Assembly (NCBI RefSeq): GCF_009177065.1
Contig: NZ_WEZF01000014.1
Location: 62,001-126,000, forward strand
Direction: 5' to 3'
From: Tautonia marina
GTDB taxonomy: Bacteria; Planctomycetota; Planctomycetia; Isosphaerales; Isosphaeraceae
DNA: 64,000 nt
Below the pieces are notes generated by a model. The model saw only the letters and a program-made list of their open reading frames with translations. It was not told the origin of the DNA and did not search any database. Below, piece by piece: positions 19,264 to 28,777 of the stretch; positions within the stretch are counted from its first letter, which is position 1, and each line of letters opens with the position of its first letter. Made by a program: the position numbers and the translations under genes.

Positions 19264-20184
19264 ATGGACGTCATCTGTTGCGGAATGTATCGGGCCTGTT
19301 CGACCTGGCAATACGAGGTCATCGGGCACCTGATCGAATGGCGGCGCAAGGGGGAGCGGCTCGGCTACGTCGAGGGATCGGCCTACGACCCCGTGCCGGG
19401 CCGGGGGCGGTTTCGGGTCCTCAAGTGCCACGACCAGCACCCGAAGTTTGCCGAGGCCGTGGCCGAGGGAGACGCGCTGGCCGTTTACTCGTACCGCGAC
19501 CTGCGCGACGTGATCGACTCGATGCGGCACAAGATGGGCCGATCGTTCGAGGCGTTGATGCACGAAGGGCTGGTGCATCGGATTTTGAGCAACGATCGGT
19601 TCTGGATAACCCGGCCCGGCGCGCTCGTGCAGCGGTACGAGGATTTGGTGGCCGACCCGACCGCCGGTGTGCTGGAGATTGCTCGATTCCTCGGGATCGC
19701 CCTGACGATCGACGAGGCCGAGGAGATTGCCGAGGCCTACTCTCCCGAGGCGAACCGTCGCCGGGTCGAGGCCGTTCGTCGCGAGGCCGAAGCGCAGGGG
19801 ATCGATCCGGACGACCCGTCTCAGACCGTTCGGCAGGACGCGAAAACACTCTTTCACGGCAATCATTTGCGGCTCAGTCGGGTGGGAGACTGGCGCGAGG
19901 CGCTTTCGACCGAGGAGCAAGCCGTGCTGGCCTTGCTCGCCGGCTCCTGGCTGATTGCCCGAGGATATGAGTCCGATCTGTCGTGGGCACCGCAGGAGTT
20001 GGGGGCCGGAGTGGCCGGTCGGATCGCCCGGTCGCGCTGGCACTGCTGGGTCTACTTCACGGCAAGGCGGTATCCGAAGGTCGCCGCGATGGCCCGCCGA
20101 TGGCTCGGATTCTCACGCGCCGAGGAGAGAATTTCTGCCGACGCTCCCGGTCGTCGGGAATCGACGACCGGGCAATGGACGTGA
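19264..20184 (+). CDS. Sulfotransferase-family protein
   Basis: A 306-residue protein beginning MDVICCGMYRACSTWQYEV. The N-terminal G-M-(Y)-R-(A/S)-x-(S/T)-T-W pattern is the 5'-phosphosulfate loop of PAPS-dependent sulfotransferases, and VQRYEDLVADP further on matches their second conserved block. It probably transfers sulfate from PAPS to a carbohydrate or lipid acceptor; planctomycetes carry many such genes. The C-terminal ~60 residues are basic and aromatic and may bind membrane. The gene stands alone, 129 bp after hcp, followed by a long gene-free stretch. Confidence 0.75.
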   Translation: MDVICCGMYRACSTWQYEVIGHLIEWRRKGERLGYVEGSAYDPVPGRGRFRVLKCHDQHPKFAEAVAEGDALAVYSYRDLRDVIDSMRHKMGRSFEALMHEGLVHRILSNDRFWITRPGALVQRYEDLVADPTAGVLEIARFLGIALTIDEAEEIAEAYSPEANRRRVEAVRREAEAQGIDPDDPSQTVRQDAKTLFHGNHLRLSRVGDWREALSTEEQAVLALLAGSWLIARGYESDLSWAPQELGAGVAGRIARSRWHCWVYFTARRYPKVAAMARRWLGFSRAEERISADAPGRRESTTGQWT

Positions 20185-22031
20185 GCATGGGCGGGCCTCA
20201 TTCGTGACCTTCGGCACGATTCAGCAACAGGCGATAATGTGAAGAAGGCTCAATCGGAACGATTCGAGCGTCGCCTCGCTCGCGGCGTTCCGAGGGTCGG
20301 AACGGTTGATCCCGAGGGGATCGAACCCTCAAGGGGGCACAAGCGTACGGAGAGAGCGCGAGCGTCTGGGTGGCACGCGGACAACACTCGGGCAAAGAGG
20401 ATCGGCGGCGGGGACTTGATCTTTTTCAAGAGGCGTGCCAGAGTAAGAGATGAGCACGGTGAGATCACCGGACTCAATCGCGTGTGAAAAAAAAAGACGA
20501 GTGCCGGTGTGACTTGCCGCCGATCGGCAATGCCCGGCCCGTTGAGCCGGAAAAAGACCTGAGGATTGCATTCCGACCAAGCGGCTCCGTTTCGCGGTTC
20601 CCACGCCAAAGGCGCTTCCCCGCACGGGACTGGAAGACGCCCTGAGCATCGAAACGGGGTTGCCTGCGAATCTCGACCTCGCCGGTCGTAATTCGACCGA
20701 TCGGCGTCGGGAACTGGGCTTGTCAGAAGGCCCGAGATGAGCACAATCCGCCGAGTGAGGGTTCCGGGAGGTCCGGCGGTTTCGTCGTACTCCATGCGGA
20801 ACGCTTGTCTGGTGGATCGTCGTGGTCGTGTTCGTTGGCGACGACGACGGGCATTTCGGGCCGGGTCGCACTGTCTGGGTGCGGCGTCCGTGCGAGTGAC
20901 CGTAGTGCGCCACCGTCGTGGCGGTCTTGCGGTGGCGCATTCGCGAGACGGGTGACGGCCTGCCCCGGAATCATTGCGCGGGGTGGAATCGCGGACCAAG
21001 AGTCGGAACGGGAATCGGGTCGCCTGAACCTTTGAGACTCAGGTTGTTCGGGTTCCAAACGTGGCTGGGCCAGGCGTGGTGCCGGTCGTTGAGTTTCGGT
21101 TGCATCGAGGTTTCGGAACGCGAGTTGCACTACGAACTTCTTTTGACGACGCTGGAGAACGCTTCCCACCTCCGAGGCCTCGGAGCGGTGATCGCTGCTC
21201 GTCGGTGGGGTGGAGAGGCGGTTCGTCGAGCCGAACCCACCGGAGCCGGTCAGACCCGGCCAGGTTCGGGAGCGGCCAAGGGAGTTTTTCGTCACGATCG
21301 GAGTTCCGCTGTCGTTGCGGTTTCGATCCTACCGATTCAACTGTTGGCGGATCGTGCCGGTGCCGGATCTGAGCCGGGCCGCCCACGACCCCCCTTGCCT
21401 ATCCTGGTACGGGCTGACGATCACGTTGCTGGATCGAACCATTCCCTTGGGGGTTGGACCGGGTCGGGAGTCCTCCCCAACGCGTTTGAGACCTCGAACC
21501 GAGGTCTGAGTTGGCCGTTTGCCCTCGTCAATCTGCCTGCGAGTCGATCACCCGGCCCGGGGTCTTGTCATCGGCTCGGTGGCGATCGAAGGCAGCGGCA
21601 TGAGGGCCTTCGCCGAGTCCGAAACGGGGCATCGGCGCGTGCGAGGGGAGCCCAGGGGATTGGGAGTCGCTGCTTGCCCTGCCGATTCTTGCTTGGGAAA
21701 CGAGCGGTCTTTGGGGCCTCGGCCGGCATGATTGACGCTTCGTTCCGTGTGCGGGGGTGATGTTCCTTTCCCCCATTGCCATTGGCTTTGCATTCTCCCA
21801 CCGATGGCCCAGAAATCACCACGACCTGACGACCGACATCGACGCGACCAACCGACATCGACCCCCGAGCCGATCGACGACTTGACTTCAACCGAACTGA
21901 TCTGAAGCGATCGAGAGTCGAACGCTGACCGAACCGGTAGAGAACCGAGCCCCCGAGGGGGAACCTCCTCGGGAACGACCAGGCCCAGATCGAACGTCTT
22001 CGAGCGGGCCGGATCGACGTTTTGAGGACGA
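20185..22031. other. Gene-free stretch of about 1.85 kb
   Basis: Frames on both strands are open for up to ~280 codons, but none has hydrophobic core, signal peptide or family motif, and none starts behind a ribosome site; they look like chance frames in GC-rich DNA. An A9 run occurs near 20486-20496. A tRNA T-arm-like hairpin sits at 20314-20330 (see rejected items). Decayed genes or an unrecognised non-coding RNA are possible. Confidence 0.5.
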
Positions 22032-25000
22032 ATGAACGACCAGACCAAGGACAGGCGCCCCGGCGCCGAGGGCCTTCCGCTTGGACCGATCGCTGATCGA
22101 ACCGAGCGGGTGCCCCGGCCGTCCGAGGCGCAGGCGTCCCGAGGGCCGATCGAACCGGACCGTGACCTTCTGTCGCAGCATCGTGCGCCCAGAAGGAACG
22201 GATCTGGATCATCCCCCGATTTCCGACGCCAGGAGAGCAGCGTGGAACCGAGACGAAAGGCGCCGACGGGGATCGCCCAGAAAGTCGCCCGCGACTTCGC
22301 CGAGGGGGTCCGAGCCCGGGGCCGGGCCTACTTCGCCAAGGGGCGGGTACTGGTCCGCGTGGATGGACCGGGCGAGATTGCCGCGAAGGTTCGCGGCACG
22401 ACGAGCTACCGCGTGCGGCTCTGGCTGCGCGGCGATCGCCTGCTCGCCTCGTGTACGTGTCCGTACTTCGGTCCGGAAGGGGCCGGCGCGCCGTGCAAGC
22501 ACATCTGGGCCACGGTGCTGGCGACCGATGCGCGCGGCTTGCTCGAAAGCGCCGAAGGCCGACCGCTTCGCCTGCTCCCGGTCGGACCTCCTCGACGCCA
22601 GCCCCCCACCGGGGCGGCTCCCCCGGCGTTCGAACCGCCGCCCAACGGCCGGGTGAATGGTCATGGTCCGGGGCATGGTCATGGTCATGGATCGGGTCAT
22701 GGCCCTGGCTCGGGGCCGGGACCGAAGCAGGGGTACGCGACGCATGGCCCGTCGGGACACCGGCCGGGACCGGGAGGGGGCCAGGGACGCCCGCAGCATC
22801 CGAAGGGTCCGCATCGCAAGTCGGGTCAGGGACCGCTGCCGACGGGACCGGGGCCGGGGCCGAGCGGTGGACCCGGCGCCAAGGGGTATGTCCCTCGTGC
22901 GGGGGTTCCGTTTGCCAAGGGGGGCAAGCCCCTGCCCAAGGCTCAGCAAGGCCCAGGGGGGAAGGGACAGGTTCCCGCGGCTCAGAACAAGCCGAAGAAA
23001 ACCAAGCGACGGCTCTACTACATTGTCGATGTGCCGGCGACCCAGGCTCAAGGGCGACTGGTGATCGACCTCGCCCGCCGCGAGCGCAAGCCCGACGGCA
23101 CCCGGGGTCCGTTGCGCCCCTGGTGGCACACGCCGGCCACGGCGGCCTCGAAGGTGGATGTCGAGGACCTTCAGATCCTCGAACTGCTTCAGCAGGCAAG
23201 AGATCTGGGAGCCTCGGCGAGTGCGGGATCGGGATCGGGAGCCGGGTCCTCGGGAGGAGGAGCGAGCGGTTCTCGCGGCCCCGCCAAGCTGCCGGGGGCG
23301 ATTCGACGCTTTGTGCTGGCACCGGGCCGTCAGGTCGAGATCATCGAAAAACTCTGCCGAACGGGCCGCTGCCGCCTGCGACGAACCGACGGCGAAGACG
23401 ATCCCCCGGGGCTCCGCTGGGACGACGGTCCCCCCTGGCAGTTCTGGCTCGACGTGAAGCAAGACTCTGCCGGCAAGCGCTGGACCTGGCGAGGAGCCCT
23501 GCACCGCAAGCATGGCCGGATCGATCTGGCCGAGCCGTTGGCGATCTTGCCGGGCCTGTTGATCCTCGGCACCGGCCGGGCGGCCCGGTTCGACGACGCG
23601 GGAGTGCCGCAGTGGGTATCTCGACTCCGCGAGGAAAAAGAGCTGATCTTCCTGGATGTCGAAAAGCAAGACACGATGCTTGCCTCGATCCTCGAAGAAG
23701 CGAAGCTCGGCCCCGGCGACCTGATTGAAGACCTGCCGCTGGAGACAATCCGGTCGGCTCCCCGGCCTCGCCTGGTCGCCCGGAGCCCGAGGCGCAACTA
23801 TGGCGTCGAGGCCGATCGGGTGCTCGGCCAGCTTGAATACGTCTACAACACAACAGCCGTCCCTGCGCAGACGACCGGCAACCTGTTCGTCAGCACGAGC
23901 AAAGGGGTGGTCATCCACCGCGACGTTCCGGCCGAGCAAGCGGCGGCGATCCGGTTGTTCGAGGTCGGTTTCCGGGAGTCGAAAGACCACCTGGTCGATC
24001 CCGGCACCCTGGAGCTGCCGGCCAAGCGGCTCGGCCTGGTCGTCCGAGAGCTGGTGGCCGAAGGCTGGCAGGTCGAGGCCGAAGGGGAAGTGATCCAGCC
24101 GGTCGGTGAGTTCAAACTCTCGGTGACGAGCGGGATCGACTGGTTCGAGCTGGACGGCGCGGTCGATTTCGGCGGGCAGTCGGTCCCCTTGCCCGAGGTC
24201 CTGGCCGCCGCCCGTCGTGGGGAAGACCGGATCACCCTGGCCGACGGCTCGGTCGGCGTCTTGCCCGAAGACTGGATGAAGAAGTACGGGATGCTTGTCG
24301 ATCTCGGCACCGAGAAGGACGGCATCCTCCGCTTCGGCTTCGCCCAGGCGAGTCTGCTCGACGCGCTGCTGGCCAGCCAGCCGAACGTGAAGGTCGATGA
24401 AGGCTTCCGCCGCGCCCGCAAGCAACTGCACGAGTTCGAGGGGGTCCGAGCACTCGACGCCCCCGAAGGCTTCGAAGGAGAGCTTCGGCCGTATCAGCGC
24501 GAGGGGCTCGGGTGGCTCGACTACCTGGAGCGCTTCGGCTTCGGCGGGATTCTGGCCGACGACATGGGCCTGGGCAAGACGATTCAGGTGCTCGCCCTGT
24601 TGCAGCACCGGAAAGTCTCGGAGAAGGCCGAGGGGCCGGCCCTGGCGGTTGTTCCCCGGTCGCTCGTCTTCAACTGGCTGGAAGAAGCGGCGAAGTTCAC
24701 CCCTGAGCTTCGCGTGCTCGACTACACCGGCCGCGGCCGCCCGCAAATGCGGGAGACGTTCGACGAGTACGACCTGATCGTCACCACCTACGGCACCGTC
24801 CGCACCGACGCGGCCGAGCTGTCGAAGATCGAGTTCGACTTCGTCATCCTCGACGAGGCTCAGTCGATCAAGAACGCGACGAGCCAGGCCGCCAAGGCGT
24901 GCCGGCTGCTCAAGGGCAAGCACAAGCTCGCCATGAGCGGCACACCGATCGAAAACCACCTGGGAGAACTCTGGTCGATTATCGAGTTCCTCAACCCCGG

Positions 25001-25865
25001 TATGCTCGGCAGCGCCACCGCATTCAAGGGGCTCACCGGCGCCTCGGCCGGGCAAGACGAAGGGGCGCGGGCCGGCCTGGCCAAGGCGCTGAAGCCGTTC
25101 ATCCTGCGACGGACGAAGTCTCAGGTCGTGAAGGATTTGCCCGAGAAGACCGAGCAAACCCTCTACTGCACGATGGAACCCGCCCAGCGCCGCATTTACG
25201 AGGAGCTGAAGGCCCACTATCGTCACGCCCTCTTGCGCAAGGGATCGAGCGATCTGAACAAATCCAAGATCGAGGTCCTCGAAGCCCTCTTGCGACTCCG
25301 CCAGGCGGCCTGCCATCCGGCTTTGATCAACGGCGAGCAATACGGCGAGGAACCGTCGGCGAAGCTCGACATGCTCTTGCCGCAACTGGCCGAGGTGGTG
25401 GACGAAGGGCACAAGGCGCTCGTCTTCTCGCAGTTCACCACCTTCCTCGGCCTGGTCAAGGACGCGTTGGATCAGGAAGGATTGACCTACGAATACCTCG
25501 ACGGCCGGACCCGTAACCGGGCCCAGCGTGTCGAGCGGTTCCAGAACGATCCCGACTGCCCGATCTTCCTCATCAGCCTGAAGGCCGGCGGCCTGGGCCT
25601 GAACCTGACGGCGGCCGAGTACGTCTACCTGCTCGACCCCTGGTGGAACCCCGCGGTGGAGGCCCAGGCCATCGACCGCTCGCACCGGATCGGCCAGACG
25701 CACAACGTCTTCGCCTACCGCCTGATCTGCCGCGACACCGTCGAGCAGAAGATCGTCGACCTCCAGCAACAGAAACGCGAGCTGGCCGACGCGATCCTCA
25801 ACGCCGATAACCGCTCGATCATCAAGAGCCTCTCGCGCGACGACCTGGAGTTCCTGCTCTCCTGA
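22032..25865 (+). CDS. SWIM-domain SNF2 helicase (HepA/RapA-like ATPase)
   Basis: A 1277-residue protein from ATG 22032 behind TGAGGA. Near residues 139-158 is a SWIM zinc finger, SCTCPYF...APCKHIWA. A low-complexity Gly/His/Pro linker (~200-330, with GHGHGHGSGHG) follows, then a poorly characterised middle region and the SNF2 motor: motif I DDMGLGKT (~841), DEAQ box VILDEAQS (~940), SGTPIENHL, LKAGGLGLNLT, DPWWNP and SHRIGQ (~1220). All motor motifs are intact, so it should be an ATP-dependent DNA translocase that remodels protein-DNA complexes. The AAA ATPase gene starts 64 bp after its stop, so the two may share an operon. SNF2 proteins occur in several defence systems, but this architecture is also widespread as a chromosomal gene. 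Confidence 0.92.
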   Translation: MNDQTKDRRPGAEGLPLGPIADRTERVPRPSEAQASRGPIEPDRDLLSQHRAPRRNGSGSSPDFRRQESSVEPRRKAPTGIAQKVARDFAEGVRARGRAYFAKGRVLVRVDGPGEIAAKVRGTTSYRVRLWLRGDRLLASCTCPYFGPEGAGAPCKHIWATVLATDARGLLESAEGRPLRLLPVGPPRRQPPTGAAPPAFEPPPNGRVNGHGPGHGHGHGSGHGPGSGPGPKQGYATHGPSGHRPGPGGGQGRPQHPKGPHRKSGQGPLPTGPGPGPSGGPGAKGYVPRAGVPFAKGGKPLPKAQQGPGGKGQVPAAQNKPKKTKRRLYYIVDVPATQAQGRLVIDLARRERKPDGTRGPLRPWWHTPATAASKVDVEDLQILELLQQARDLGASASAGSGSGAGSSGGGASGSRGPAKLPGAIRRFVLAPGRQVEIIEKLCRTGRCRLRRTDGEDDPPGLRWDDGPPWQFWLDVKQDSAGKRWTWRGALHRKHGRIDLAEPLAILPGLLILGTGRAARFDDAGVPQWVSRLREEKELIFLDVEKQDTMLASILEEAKLGPGDLIEDLPLETIRSAPRPRLVARSPRRNYGVEADRVLGQLEYVYNTTAVPAQTTGNLFVSTSKGVVIHRDVPAEQAAAIRLFEVGFRESKDHLVDPGTLELPAKRLGLVVRELVAEGWQVEAEGEVIQPVGEFKLSVTSGIDWFELDGAVDFGGQSVPLPEVLAAARRGEDRITLADGSVGVLPEDWMKKYGMLVDLGTEKDGILRFGFAQASLLDALLASQPNVKVDEGFRRARKQLHEFEGVRALDAPEGFEGELRPYQREGLGWLDYLERFGFGGILADDMGLGKTIQVLALLQHRKVSEKAEGPALAVVPRSLVFNWLEEAAKFTPELRVLDYTGRGRPQMRETFDEYDLIVTTYGTVRTDAAELSKIEFDFVILDEAQSIKNATSQAAKACRLLKGKHKLAMSGTPIENHLGELWSIIEFLNPGMLGSATAFKGLTGASAGQDEGARAGLAKALKPFILRRTKSQVVKDLPEKTEQTLYCTMEPAQRRIYEELKAHYRHALLRKGSSDLNKSKIEVLEALLRLRQAACHPALINGEQYGEEPSAKLDMLLPQLAEVVDEGHKALVFSQFTTFLGLVKDALDQEGLTYEYLDGRTRNRAQRVERFQNDPDCPIFLISLKAGGLGLNLTAAEYVYLLDPWWNPAVEAQAIDRSHRIGQTHNVFAYRLICRDTVEQKIVDLQQQKRELADAILNADNRSIIKSLSRDDLEFLLS

Positions 25866-25929
25866 GGTCCACGGGGCCTTCCCCTTTTTCAAGGCCCCTT
25901 CCCCTCCCGCTCGCTTCGGACGCATCGCC

Positions 25930-27150
25930 ATGTTCCTCCGCGAGATCACCCTCCGCAACCTCCTCTCCTTCGGCCCCGAGACGCCGCCCTTTGCGCTGCG
26001 CAATTTGAATGTTCTGATCGGACCGAACGGCTCGGGGAAGTCGAACTTCATCGAGGCGATCGGGCTGTTGCAGGCGGCGCCGACGGACATTACGAAGCCC
26101 ATCCAAAGAGGAGGAGGCATTGACGAATGGCTCTGGAAAGGATTGTCCGAAAAAGTCAAGGCGTCCATTACCATTGAATTGAATGAGCCAGAAAGCCTGT
26201 CTCCTTTCTCGATTTGGCATCATTGTGAGATCCAGGATCTGGGGCACGTCATCCCCCATTTCGCCGGGCAGGTCGAGGCGATTTCCATCTCAGACGAGTG
26301 GGTCGATATTCCGGCGAGCGAGGGTGACCGAAGGGAGCGAATCTTCGATCGTAAAAAGGAGCAGTCGTCGCCGCCTTCTTCCAGTACCGGTTCGCACAGC
26401 ATCGTGCTTGACCAAAATCAATCGATTCTGTCGCAGGCTTACCTCTTTGGCAGGGATCATGAAGAAGAGTTCATGCTCAAGCAGGCCCCGACGGCACTTC
26501 TCCTTTTATTGGAATTCTATAAAAGAATAAGAATTTACCGAGATTGGTCGTTCGGCCGTAGTTGTCCGCTCCGCCTGCCCCAACAGTCTGATGAGAAGGG
26601 TGATTTCCTCGCCGAAGACTATCTGAATCTGGGGCTTGTGTTGAACAGGCTCAAGCGGAATCTTCCTGTCAAGCGGGAGCTGCTTGAGTTGCTCGGCGAC
26701 CTCTATCCGGGGATCACCGACTTCGGGATTGATGTCCTCGGCGGTAGGGTTCAGCTCTACTTGGAGGAAGAGCGTTTCCCGGTCCCTGCGACTCGCCTGT
26801 CTGATGGGACCCTTCGTTATCTCTGCTTGCTCGCAATCCTTTGTCACCCGAAGCCGCCGCCGTTGATCTGCATCGAGGAGCCGGAACTGGGGCTGCACCC
26901 GGACGTGCTGGTGAACCTGGCGAAACTGATCAAGAAGGCGTCGGAGCGGACGCAGTTGATCATCACGACCCACTCGGAAATCCTGGTTGATGCCTTGACG
27001 TACTCGCCCGAGGACGTGGTTATCTGTGAGAAGGGGGAGTCGGGCACGGTGATGCGGCGACTCGACGGTGAGGATCTTAAGGAGTGGCTCGAACACTACA
27101 CCCTGGGTCAGCTCTGGAGCCGCGGCGAGATCGGGGGCAACCGCTGGTGA
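25930..27150 (+). CDS. AAA/ABC-type ATPase of the OLD/RecF-like (AAA_21) group
   Basis: The 406-residue protein begins MFLREITLRNLLSFGPE, typical of SMC/RecF-like ATPases. Walker A is GPNGSGKSN (31-39); the signature-like LSDGTLRY, Walker B LICIEEPELGLHP and H-switch ITTHSEILVDAL follow in order, with the catalytic Glu present. The middle third (about 26100-26680) is visibly AT-richer than the flanks, suggesting acquisition from outside. The stop overlaps the next gene (GTGA), so the two are translationally coupled. Such ATPases paired with Toprim-fold partners form defence systems (OLD nucleases, PARIS, Gabija); this may be a related split type. Confidence 0.88.
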   Translation: MFLREITLRNLLSFGPETPPFALRNLNVLIGPNGSGKSNFIEAIGLLQAAPTDITKPIQRGGGIDEWLWKGLSEKVKASITIELNEPESLSPFSIWHHCEIQDLGHVIPHFAGQVEAISISDEWVDIPASEGDRRERIFDRKKEQSSPPSSSTGSHSIVLDQNQSILSQAYLFGRDHEEEFMLKQAPTALLLLLEFYKRIRIYRDWSFGRSCPLRLPQQSDEKGDFLAEDYLNLGLVLNRLKRNLPVKRELLELLGDLYPGITDFGIDVLGGRVQLYLEEERFPVPATRLSDGTLRYLCLLAILCHPKPPPLICIEEPELGLHPDVLVNLAKLIKKASERTQLIITTHSEILVDALTYSPEDVVICEKGESGTVMRRLDGEDLKEWLEHYTLGQLWSRGEIGGNRW

Positions 27151-27764
27151 GCGTCGTCAAGCTCTATGTCGAGGGGGGCGGGAATCGGGTCCTGGACCAG
27201 GGGCTCCGGGACGCCTTCAAGCGGTTCTTCGCTAGGTCGGGCCTCCCTGAGGCGAGCATCGTCATCCGGGTGTGCGGGAGCCGTCGCGATGCGTTCAGGG
27301 ATTTCGGGATCGCGTTACGTAAGGCCGGACCGGTGCAAGCGCCGATCCTGCTGGTCGATAGCGAGGAGGCCGTCCTCCCCCAACACTTCGGGAAGCCGTG
27401 GGACCATCTGCTCCGGGTCGACCGGTTTTCCAGGCCTGGGGGAGCGACCGACGATCAGGCCCACCTGATGGTCCAGTGCATGGAGAGCTGGTTCCTGGCC
27501 GATCGCCAGTGGCTCGCGAGGTACTTCGGCCAGCACTTCCACTCCGGGGCGTTGCCGGGGGCGTCCAATATCGAATCGATCGATAAGCGTCGCGCTCTGG
27601 AGGCGCTCGGCGGCGCGACAAAGGCATGTCAGAAGGGCAAATATAATAAAGGGAAGCACTCTTCCGAGATCCTCGCCGGCCTTGATCCCAAGAGTGTCAA
27701 GGAGGCGTCGGCGCATGCCCAGAGGTTGTTCGAAACGCTGAAGGCGAAGGGCTCGGGACGATGA
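27147..27764 (+). CDS. DUF4276 Toprim-like protein, partner of the AAA ATPase
   Basis: I take GTG 27147 as the start (205 aa), since it overlaps the ATPase stop as GTGA and yields VSVVKLYVEGGG, the usual DUF4276 opening. The Glu in VEGGG (E9) and the acidic pair in ILLVDSEE (D71, E73) match the Glu and DxD/E positions of a Toprim metal site. HLMVQCMESWFLAD is a second family block. DUF4276 is uncharacterised but generally encoded beside AAA ATPases; a nuclease or effector role is inferred. Its stop overlaps the next start as ATGA, so it is also coupled to the glycosyltransferase gene. Confidence 0.85.
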   Translation: MSVVKLYVEGGGNRVLDQGLRDAFKRFFARSGLPEASIVIRVCGSRRDAFRDFGIALRKAGPVQAPILLVDSEEAVLPQHFGKPWDHLLRVDRFSRPGGATDDQAHLMVQCMESWFLADRQWLARYFGQHFHSGALPGASNIESIDKRRALEALGGATKACQKGKYNKGKHSSEILAGLDPKSVKEASAHAQRLFETLKAKGSGR

Positions 27765-28777
27765 GTCGGCGAGAATTGGACCGGGCCATGCTTTCGGTCG
27801 TCGTACCGGTGTACGACGAGGAGGAGGCGCTGCCGGAGCTGGAAAAGCGGCTGGCGGGGGCGGTCGAGGGGTTGGGGTTTGATCGCTTGGAATTTCTCCT
27901 GGTGTCGGACGGGAGCAGGGACGGCTCGGAGGAGATCATCCGCGCGATGGTCGCGCGTGACCCGAGGTACAAGGGGGTCTTCCTGTCGAGGAATTTCGGG
28001 CATCAGGCGGCGATCGGGACCGGGCTCGGCATGGCAAGAGGGTCGGTCGTGGCGATCATCGACGGAGATTTGCAGGACCCTCCGGAAGCGATTGCGGCCC
28101 TGATCGAGACGCTCGATCGCGGGGCCGACGTGGCGTACGGGGTGCGGACGAGGCGCAAGGAGTCGCTCCCGGCCCGCATGGCGTACGCAAGTTTTTATCG
28201 AGTGCTCAGGGCCGTCTCGGCGATTGAGATCCCGCTCGATTCGGGGGATTTCTGCTGCATGAGGAGGCCGGTCGTCGACGCCATGCTCGCCCTGCCCGAG
28301 CAACGGCGGTTTCTCAGAGGCTTGCGGGCCTGGGTCGGATTCCGGCAAGTGGGGGTCCCCTATGAGCGGGCGGCTCGGCACGCGGGAGCCCCGAAGTACA
28401 CGCTTCGAAAGCTCGTTGCTCTCGCGTATGATGGCTTGTTCTCTTTTTCAAGCTTGCCGATCCGGGTGATGCAGCTTGCTGGGTTCGTGCTGTCGGCGCT
28501 GGCGATCGGGATTGCAATTTTCTACATCATCTGGTCCTTCCTGGCTCCCGAGCGGTTCCCGAGCGGGTTCGCCAGCCTGATTGTCTCGATCTGGTTCTTC
28601 GCCGGGGTGCAGTTGCTTTGCCTCGGGATCGTCGGCGAGTACGTCGTGCGAACCTGCGATGAGTCGAGAGGCCGCCCGCAGGCGATCATCCGCGAAGTGG
28701 TCGCCCAATCGGTGGAGCGAGGCGGCGAGGGAGAGCCGGGGCGCATCGAATCGGCTCGGATGGATCATCATGCGTGA
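27761..28777 (+). CDS. Family 2 glycosyltransferase, DPM1/GtrB type
   Basis: A 338-residue protein; ATG 27761 overlaps the upstream stop, and an internal ATG at 27788 (MLSVVVPVYDEEE) is an alternative start. The GT-A domain has VVVPVYDEEE, SDGSRDGS, and DGDLQDPPE with the metal-binding Asp. Two hydrophobic helices near 235-300 match the C-terminal anchor of polyprenyl-phosphate glycosyltransferases. It would attach a sugar to a lipid carrier at the inner membrane for cell-surface glycan synthesis. Its stop overlaps the methyltransferase start by 8 bp. Confidence 0.88.
   Translation: MSRRELDRAMLSVVVPVYDEEEALPELEKRLAGAVEGLGFDRLEFLLVSDGSRDGSEEIIRAMVARDPRYKGVFLSRNFGHQAAIGTGLGMARGSVVAIIDGDLQDPPEAIAALIETLDRGADVAYGVRTRRKESLPARMAYASFYRVLRAVSAIEIPLDSGDFCCMRRPVVDAMLALPEQRRFLRGLRAWVGFRQVGVPYERAARHAGAPKYTLRKLVALAYDGLFSFSSLPIRVMQLAGFVLSALAIGIAIFYIIWSFLAPERFPSGFASLIVSIWFFAGVQLLCLGIVGEYVVRTCDESRGRPQAIIREVVAQSVERGGEGEPGRIESARMDHHA

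Noticed and set aside
20307-20404. tRNA-like sequence on the minus strand: T-arm GAGGG-TTCGATC-CCCTC (20314-20330) with a 6-of-7 acceptor match at 20398-20404
   Set aside because: The D-arm lacks GG and no anticodon stem-loop with a plausible anticodon forms between; at most a degenerate tRNA relic.
20250-21760. Open frames of up to 280 codons on both strands
   Set aside because: Arg/Pro/Ser-rich, no hydrophobic core, no motif and no ribosome site; chance frames.
22209-26174. 1321-codon open frame antisense to the SNF2 gene
   Set aside because: It mirrors the helicase gene codon pattern and has no recognisable domain; a GC-bias shadow.
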